Assembly (NCBI GenBank): GCA_040904025.1
Contig: JBBDUG010000032.1
Coordinates: 1 to 25,754 of the forward strand
Direction of reading: 5' to 3'
Length of the DNA: 25,754 nucleotides
Origin: JBBDUG01 sp040904025
GTDB lineage: Bacteria > Patescibacteriota > Minisyncoccia > Phycocordibacterales > SW-6-46-9
The notes below the pieces were generated by a model. That model made no database searches, was not told the origin of the DNA, and saw nothing but the letters and a program-made list of their open reading frames with translations. The position numbers and the translations under genes were made by a program. How positions within the stretch are numbered: the first letter of the stretch is position 1; the number at the start of each line of letters is the position of its first letter. Below, in pieces: positions 21,922-25,754 of this stretch.

Positions 21922-23270
21922 AAGCAACAATTACAACATATGGTGGTGCAGGATCGGTAACGGGAGCAAATTTTATGCTCTCTGCCAACAACACGAATGT
22001 ATTAGTGGACTGTGGTCTCATTCAGGGGCAAAATGAGGCGCGAAATGCAGAAGAGTTTCAATATAATCCAACAGCTGTGGAGGCATTATTTGTCACACAT
22101 GCACACATTGATCACATTGGACGTATTCCAAAACTTGTTCGGGATGGATTTTCCGGACCCATCTACTCAACTCCACCCACAAAAGCGCTGGCACAAGTGA
22201 TGCTTCGAGATGCACTCTCTGTGATGAGGTATAAGCATGAGGCAGGTGGACCAGCTCCAATATATGAGCAATCTGATATTGATAAGGCACTTACACAATG
22301 GAAGACAGCTGAATATGGAGAAAATATATCCGCTGGAGATATTCAGGCACAGATGAAGAACGCAGGGCATATTCTTGGCTCAGCCATGGTGGAGATACGC
22401 GTAGGTAACTCAGATCCCGTCCTCTTTACCGGAGATCTTGGCAATCCGGATACACTCCTCATTCCAACTACAGAGAGTCCAGGAGATGCTCGCTATGTAC
22501 TCATGGAGAGTGTCTATGGTGACCGACTACATGAGCGGGCGGGAGACAGGAAGAAAAAGCTTCGAGAGATAATACAGCACACAGTAGATGTGGACGGAGA
22601 GCTCCTTATACCCGCCTTTTCTCTTGAGCGCACCCAAGTCATGCTCTATGAGCTTAATGAGCTCATAGAGGCAGGAGAGGTCCCACAGATACCAGTTTAT
22701 CTTGACTCACCACTTGCAATCGAGGTGACAGAAGTATATTCAGAGTTTACCGACTATTTTAATGAGGAGGTTCGTGACGATATTGCATCGGGAGATGATA
22801 TCTTCTCATTTTCGGGATTGAATATAACGCGCTCGACTGAGGAATCAAAAGCGATAAATAGAGAGGGAGGGGCTAAGATAATTATTGCTGGTGCTGGGAT
22901 GTCTCACGGTGGTCGCATCATCTTTCATGAAAAGGAGTATCTCCCAAAGAAGAGCACAACTCTTCTGATTGTGGGATATCAAGTTCCTGGTAGTTTAGGA
23001 CGAAGACTTCTTGAGGGGGCAAAGGAAATAACTATAGAAGGAAGGAATGTGCCAGTACATGCACGTATTGAACGTCTCCACGGATATTCTGCCCACGCAG
23101 ATAGAGAGGACCTTCTGACATTTGTAAAAAAGGCAACAAAGACGGAGCAGTTTATCGTTGCAATGGGAGAATTAAGCGCAAGTTCATTTCTTGCACAGCG
23201 TATTCATGATTATGTGGGGAAGAGTGCACATATCCCTCAAGAGGGAGAACGGATAGAAATTGAGATTTAA
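21918..23270 (+). CDS. Beta-CASP metallo-beta-lactamase-fold RNase
   Basis: A 450-residue protein of the CPSF73/YSH1-type family, predicted to cut or trim RNA using two zinc ions. Seen: THAHIDHIGRIP (HxHxDH, about residues 59-70), the ligand His in AGHILGSAMVE, the ligand Asp in LFTGDLG, then the beta-CASP part with IPAFSLERTQVMLYEL, GAGMSHGGRIIFHEK and a C-terminal HGYSAHADREDL carrying the last metal-binding His. All main motifs are intact. The start overlaps the upstream membrane gene by 4 nt. No KH or S1 domain is present. RNA as substrate is inference from the family; nucleases of this group also act as 5' or endo-RNases. Confidence 0.9.
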   Translation: MKATITTYGGAGSVTGANFMLSANNTNVLVDCGLIQGQNEARNAEEFQYNPTAVEALFVTHAHIDHIGRIPKLVRDGFSGPIYSTPPTKALAQVMLRDALSVMRYKHEAGGPAPIYEQSDIDKALTQWKTAEYGENISAGDIQAQMKNAGHILGSAMVEIRVGNSDPVLFTGDLGNPDTLLIPTTESPGDARYVLMESVYGDRLHERAGDRKKKLREIIQHTVDVDGELLIPAFSLERTQVMLYELNELIEAGEVPQIPVYLDSPLAIEVTEVYSEFTDYFNEEVRDDIASGDDIFSFSGLNITRSTEESKAINREGGAKIIIAGAGMSHGGRIIFHEKEYLPKKSTTLLIVGYQVPGSLGRRLLEGAKEITIEGRNVPVHARIERLHGYSAHADREDLLTFVKKATKTEQFIVAMGELSASSFLAQRIHDYVGKSAHIPQEGERIEIEI

Positions 23271-23300
23271 AAAAAGACCGGATGATTGTCCGGTCTTTTT
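23271..23300. terminator. Bidirectional terminator between the RNase gene and rplT
   Basis: GACCGGA-TGATTG-TCCGGTC (23276-23295) flanked by A-run and T-run. It serves both convergent genes; the T-run on the plus strand touches the rplT stop codon. Confidence 0.9.
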
Positions 23301-23644
23301 TATTTAACCTCTTCAACAATTCGTTTAAATGTATCAGGGTTTTCTTGTGCAATCTGCGAGAGAACTTTTCGATCAAGTTCTATTTCTTTCTCTGAGAGTT
23401 TATTTATAAATTTAGAGTAGGAGAGTCCGAGTGGACGTACGGCATAATTAATTATTGTAGTCCAGTGTCGGCGAAAATCATTCTTCTTGTCTTTACGGTG
23501 TGCAAATGCATGTGAACCCGCCTTGAAGATGGCCTGTTTTGCCTGCTTTTTCTTTGATTTACGCGCCCAACGATATCCCTTTGTTTTTTTAAGGATACGT
23601 TTTCGCTTCTTATTCTTTTGTGTTCCTCGTTTTACGCGGGACAT
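23300..23644 (-). CDS. rplT: 50S ribosomal protein L20
   Basis: L20 is an early 50S assembly protein and, in E. coli and B. subtilis, the repressor of its own infC-rpmI-rplT operon. Signatures are MSRVKRGTQKNKKRKRILKK, KGYRWARKSKKKQAKQAIFKAGSHAFAHRKDKKNDFRRHW-type (in two parts, about residues 22-61), and LGLSYSKFINKL near the C-terminus. It has 114 residues, the normal length. It starts 3 nt after the rpmI stop without a Shine-Dalgarno. The order infC-rpmI-rplT is the universal one. Confidence 0.97.
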   Translation of the reverse strand: MSRVKRGTQKNKKRKRILKKTKGYRWARKSKKKQAKQAIFKAGSHAFAHRKDKKNDFRRHWTTIINYAVRPLGLSYSKFINKLSEKEIELDRKVLSQIAQENPDTFKRIVEEVK

Positions 23645-23647
23645 ATA

Positions 23648-23842
23648 TTAAGAATGAGGCATGACACCATCCAGTGTCTTTTTAGATATATTTACATCGT
23701 TCATGCGGTTTTTTGCACGTGTCTTACTACGTGACTCTTTCGCATTAAAATGATTCTTTCCCGGCTTGCGACTCTTTACTTTACCGGTTCGCGTCTTTTT
23801 AAGACGCTTTGTAAATGATTTGTTTGTCTTTTCGCTCGACAT
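23648..23842 (-). CDS. rpmI: 50S ribosomal protein L35
   Basis: A small basic 64-residue protein of the large subunit. I chose the ATG at 23842, giving MSSEKTNKSFTKRLKKTRTG, over an upstream in-frame start at 23881 that would add 13 residues without family support. Family signatures are KTN-S-TKRLKKT-TGKVKSRK-GKNHF at residues 5-31 and the KSRSKTR-type basic region after it. It lies between infC (42 nt upstream) and rplT (3 nt downstream). Confidence 0.93.
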   Translation of the reverse strand: MSSEKTNKSFTKRLKKTRTGKVKSRKPGKNHFNAKESRSKTRAKNRMNDVNISKKTLDGVMPHS

Positions 23843-23884
23843 AATCGTAGCTAGATTACAGTAAATAAGGGGACAAATCAAGCA

Positions 23885-24400
23885 TTAATCCTGTTCTATG
23901 ATCATATAGAGACCTTTCGGCCCCTTTCTGGGAGGTGTTGCAACTTTATATTCAGTGGTGATAAGTTTGAGAACACGATCCATTCGTTCCTCAAGGAAAT
24001 CTTTTTCCATATACTTTGCGCGGCCGCGTAGATACAGCTCCACCTTCACTCGATGTCCCTCTTCGAGCCATTCGCTCGCACGTCGTGCCTTGAGTTCGAG
24101 ATCATTCTTTCCTGTTCCCACCTTTACTTGAATCACTTTTGTCTCTGTGGAGGATGACTTGGCACGTGCTGCACTCTCTTTTTTAGACTGTTCATACTTG
24201 TACTTCCCATAGTCCATGATTTTTACCACGGGAGGTTTTGCTTTTGCTGCCATCTCGATAAGGTCTAGTCCTGCTTCTTCTGCGCGTTTAAGCGCTTCCT
24301 CACGCGAAACAACTCCGACGTTTTCTCCGTCGTGTTTGATGAGACGCACTTCTTTTGCGCGTATTCGTTCATTTACTCTTGTTCTGTCTCGTCGTGCCAC
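23885..24400 (-). CDS. infC: Translation initiation factor IF-3
   Basis: IF-3 binds the 30S subunit, prevents early 50S joining and checks the start codon. The N-terminal domain shows RVNERIRAKEVRLI, EEALKRAEEAGLDLIEMA and KPPVVKIMDYGKYKYEQSKK; the C-terminal domain follows after a linker and ends RKGPKGLYMIIEQD. At 171 residues it is of normal length. The start used here is GTG at 24400; an in-frame ATT lies 18 nt upstream, notable because E. coli infC uses AUU for autoregulation, but the predicted transcript start is so close to that ATT that GTG is more likely. A promoter is just upstream. Confidence 0.94.
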   Translation of the reverse strand: MARRDRTRVNERIRAKEVRLIKHDGENVGVVSREEALKRAEEAGLDLIEMAAKAKPPVVKIMDYGKYKYEQSKKESAARAKSSSTETKVIQVKVGTGKNDLELKARRASEWLEEGHRVKVELYLRGRAKYMEKDFLEERMDRVLKLITTEYKVATPPRKGPKGLYMIIEQD

Positions 24401-24427
24401 GTAAGAATATGTGTTAATTACAAAGGA

Positions 24428-24456
24428 TTTATACCATTTTTAGCCTCTTCTCGCAA
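24428..24456 (-). promoter_or_regulatory. Promoter of infC-rpmI-rplT
   Basis: On the minus strand TTGCGA (24451-24456), a 17-nt spacer and TATAAA (24428-24433). Predicted start near 24421, leaving a leader of about 20 nt before the GTG, too short for a long autoregulatory structure. Confidence 0.7.
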
Positions 24457-24457
24457 T

Positions 24458-25387
24458 TTAGAGAGTTTCTTCCTGGAACCATGAGTGAAGTGTTTCTGTA
24501 TCGGATACATGATCTTCTGATCCCAGTACTATAATTACGATTGGGTACGTTCTGCCAGCTAGCTCCATTTCAAATACAGAAAGGAGCGTTTTGCGTGCAT
24601 TATCGGTATATCCATTCTTTCCTCCAATAAATCCGGCTGCTCCTGCAAATGGATTGTTGTTATAGAAACTCTGTTTTAGACCAGTGCCTTCGATAAGAAG
24701 GGTGGCAGAAGGAAGAGTTGTGATATCAAATATGTACTTCTTCTGATTATAGATGTATTTAGCAAGCTCAAAGAGGTCATTGGGTGTTGAGGTGTTTCTA
24801 TCAGAGAGCCCACTTGAGTCAGAGAAGTGAGTGTCTTTCATCTTGAGTGCAATTGCCTTTCGATTCATAAGGTCATAGAAGCGAGTTTGTCCAAGATGTC
24901 CAGCTATTGCCTCTCCTGCATCATTTGAGGATGAAAGAAGAAGGGGATGGAACATGGTGTGGAGTGACATGCGCTGTCCTTCATACAATCCGCCCTGATT
25001 ACCATATGTTCGTACAGCTGCATTGCTGACATATACAAGTGTGTTATATCCAATAGTCTCATTGGCAACAACGGCAGTCATGAGCTTTGAGATTGATGCA
25101 ATGGGGCGTACCACATCTGCATTTCGCTTAGCGTATACTTCTCCGGTTTCAAGATTACCCACGAGATATCCAGCAGCGGGGATGGGAGGGGGAGATGTTT
25201 CTATCTCAATTTCAGGATGTATACTCGTCTCTTTCTCCTCAATATTCTCCTCGTGTACTGATGCCTGTGTATCCGAGCTAAATGGGTATGCATTCACCAT
25301 ATGGACTCCCAACCCTATTACAACCAGCACAAGAAGTGCCTTGAGGATGAAGAAAAAGCCGTTTGTATCAAAAGAATGTCCGTGCAT
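24458..25387 (-). CDS. dacA: D-alanyl-D-alanine carboxypeptidase (PBP5-like serine peptidase)
   Basis: Trims or modifies peptidoglycan stem peptides outside the membrane. A membrane anchor or uncleaved signal lies at about residues 11-33 (FFFILKALLVLVVIGLGVHM), followed by a Pro/Glu/Ser linker. The penicillin-binding motifs are S-x-x-K in PIASISKLMTA, S-x-N in LLLSSSNDAGEAIAGHL, and KNG in IGGKNGYTDNA where KTG is usual; the Thr-to-Asn change is worth noting. It has 309 residues with no clear C-terminal PBP5 beta-domain. The gene ends 1 nt from the window of the infC promoter and starts divergently from the gene at 25494. Confidence 0.88.
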   Translation of the reverse strand: MHGHSFDTNGFFFILKALLVLVVIGLGVHMVNAYPFSSDTQASVHEENIEEKETSIHPEIEIETSPPPIPAAGYLVGNLETGEVYAKRNADVVRPIASISKLMTAVVANETIGYNTLVYVSNAAVRTYGNQGGLYEGQRMSLHTMFHPLLLSSSNDAGEAIAGHLGQTRFYDLMNRKAIALKMKDTHFSDSSGLSDRNTSTPNDLFELAKYIYNQKKYIFDITTLPSATLLIEGTGLKQSFYNNNPFAGAAGFIGGKNGYTDNARKTLLSVFEMELAGRTYPIVIIVLGSEDHVSDTETLHSWFQEETL

Positions 25388-25403
25388 AGCTTAATGTGGG
25401 CGT

Positions 25404-25412
25404 ATTATATCA
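25404..25412 (-). promoter_or_regulatory. Extended -10 promoter of the carboxypeptidase gene
   Basis: On the minus strand TGATATAAT (TATAAT at 25404-25409), the same element as before the TraG-like ATPase. No clear -35; the palindrome at 25424-25435 lies where it would be. Leader is about 10 nt. Confidence 0.55.
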
Positions 25413-25423
25413 TGGACTGATGG

Positions 25424-25435
25424 GGGGTATACCCC
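25424..25435. promoter_or_regulatory. Palindrome between divergent promoters
   Basis: GGGGTATACCCC, a perfect 12-bp palindrome that overlaps the -35 zone of the minus-strand promoter and abuts the TTTGAA of the plus-strand one. It may be an operator for both genes. Confidence 0.4.
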
Positions 25436-25463
25436 TTTGAATTTGTGAAAAACGCGGTATAGT
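25436..25463 (+). promoter_or_regulatory. Promoter of the Gln-rich protein gene
   Basis: TTTGAA (25436-25441), a 16-nt spacer and TATAGT (25458-25463). Predicted start near 25470, about 24 nt before the ATG. Confidence 0.5.
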
Positions 25464-25493
25464 GAAGATGTTACTAGATAACACGCATGTTTT

Positions 25494-25754
25494 ATGGCAG
25501 ATCAAGATAATATGCAGCAGCAAGGAAATCAGGGGCAGCAGCAACCACAGCAGCAGCCACAGCAAGCTCCTCGTGAAGGACGCAGTGGCGCAGGGTGGAT
25601 AATTGCTGTTATCATTCTCATTGTTCTCGCTCTTCTTCTCATCTTTGGAATTCCAGGAGGGGGAGGTGAAGAACCAGCAACAGATGATACCGCTGATGTA
25701 TCAGAAGAAGTCAACGTTGACCTCAATACACCAACAGGTGATGCTGATGCAACA
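25494..25754 (+). CDS. Gln-rich single-pass membrane protein, 5' part only
   Basis: The reading frame from the ATG at 25494 stays open to the window end (87 codons), so the gene is cut by the edge. The N-terminus (MADQDNMQQQGNQGQQQPQQ) is a Gln/Pro-rich low-complexity stretch of about 25 residues, followed by a basic REGRSGAG, one membrane helix (WIIAVIILIVLALLLIFGI) at about residues 35-53, a GGGG linker and an acidic Asp/Glu/Thr-rich part. This suggests a short cytoplasmic tail with a larger external domain beyond the window. Family not recognised. Confidence 0.7.
   Translation, partial: MADQDNMQQQGNQGQQQPQQQPQQAPREGRSGAGWIIAVIILIVLALLLIFGIPGGGGEEPATDDTADVSEEVNVDLNTPTGDADAT

Noticed and set aside
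1..25754. CRISPR arrays, insertion sequences, prophage genes or tRNAs
   Set aside because: No repeat-spacer pattern, transposase, integrase, terminal inverted repeats or tRNA fold was found on either strand by eye.

Overview
This window looks like chromosomal DNA from a Candidate Phyla Radiation bacterium (Patescibacteria, most likely a Parcubacteria/Paceibacteria lineage). The evidence is a compact S10-spc ribosomal protein cluster with no L30 gene between S5 and L15, near-absence of Shine-Dalgarno sequences, nucleotide kinases packed behind secY with no biosynthetic genes nearby, a DUF5663-like small protein, an elongated nucleoside diphosphate kinase, and large lineage-type proteins of unknown role. 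UGA is used as a stop (positions 20581-20583 and 21919-21921), so the glycine-UGA code of Gracilibacteria/Absconditabacteria is unlikely. The lineage call is inference; no 16S gene is present.

Layout: (1) 18-1238, L23 and L2, closed by a bidirectional terminator. (2) 1239-2263, about 1 kb that splits L2 from S19. It holds a second hairpin, an antisense 89-residue ORF with a strong Shine-Dalgarno, an inverted-repeat-rich stretch, and a promoter-hairpins-terminator unit that looks like a small RNA gene. (3) 2264-9495, S19-L22-S3-L16-L29-S17-L14-L24-L5-S14-S8-L6-L18-S5-L15-SecY, with strong promoters before S19 and S14, each followed by a hairpin at the predicted 5' end of the mRNA. (4) 9501-12196, guanylate kinase, adenylate kinase, an archaeal-type UMP kinase and methionine aminopeptidase. 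(5) 12321-13651, convergent DUF5663-like gene and an exported or anchored protein of unknown function. (6) 13840-20583, a 1317-residue protein whose N-terminus resembles FliM/FliY-CheX, followed by a 917-residue VirD4/TraG-like ATPase. (7) 20643-23270, Ndk, a candidate structured RNA of about 175 nt, a four-helix membrane protein and a beta-CASP RNase-like protein. (8) 23300-25387 on the minus strand, dacA-like penicillin-binding protein, then infC-rpmI-rplT. (9) the start of a Gln-rich single-pass membrane protein running off the right edge.

The genes fit together as a core expression module: ribosome assembly, membrane insertion (SecY), NMP/NDP phosphorylation for a probable nucleotide scavenger, N-terminal Met removal, translation initiation (IF-3) and RNA processing. 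The accessory part is the pair of large proteins at 13840-20583. The most interesting points are the two candidate non-coding RNAs, the FliM/CheX-like domain in a genome stretch with no motility genes, the orphan coupling-type ATPase, and a repeated extended -10 element (TGATATAAT or TGATATACT) placed so close to some ATG codons that leaderless transcripts are predicted.
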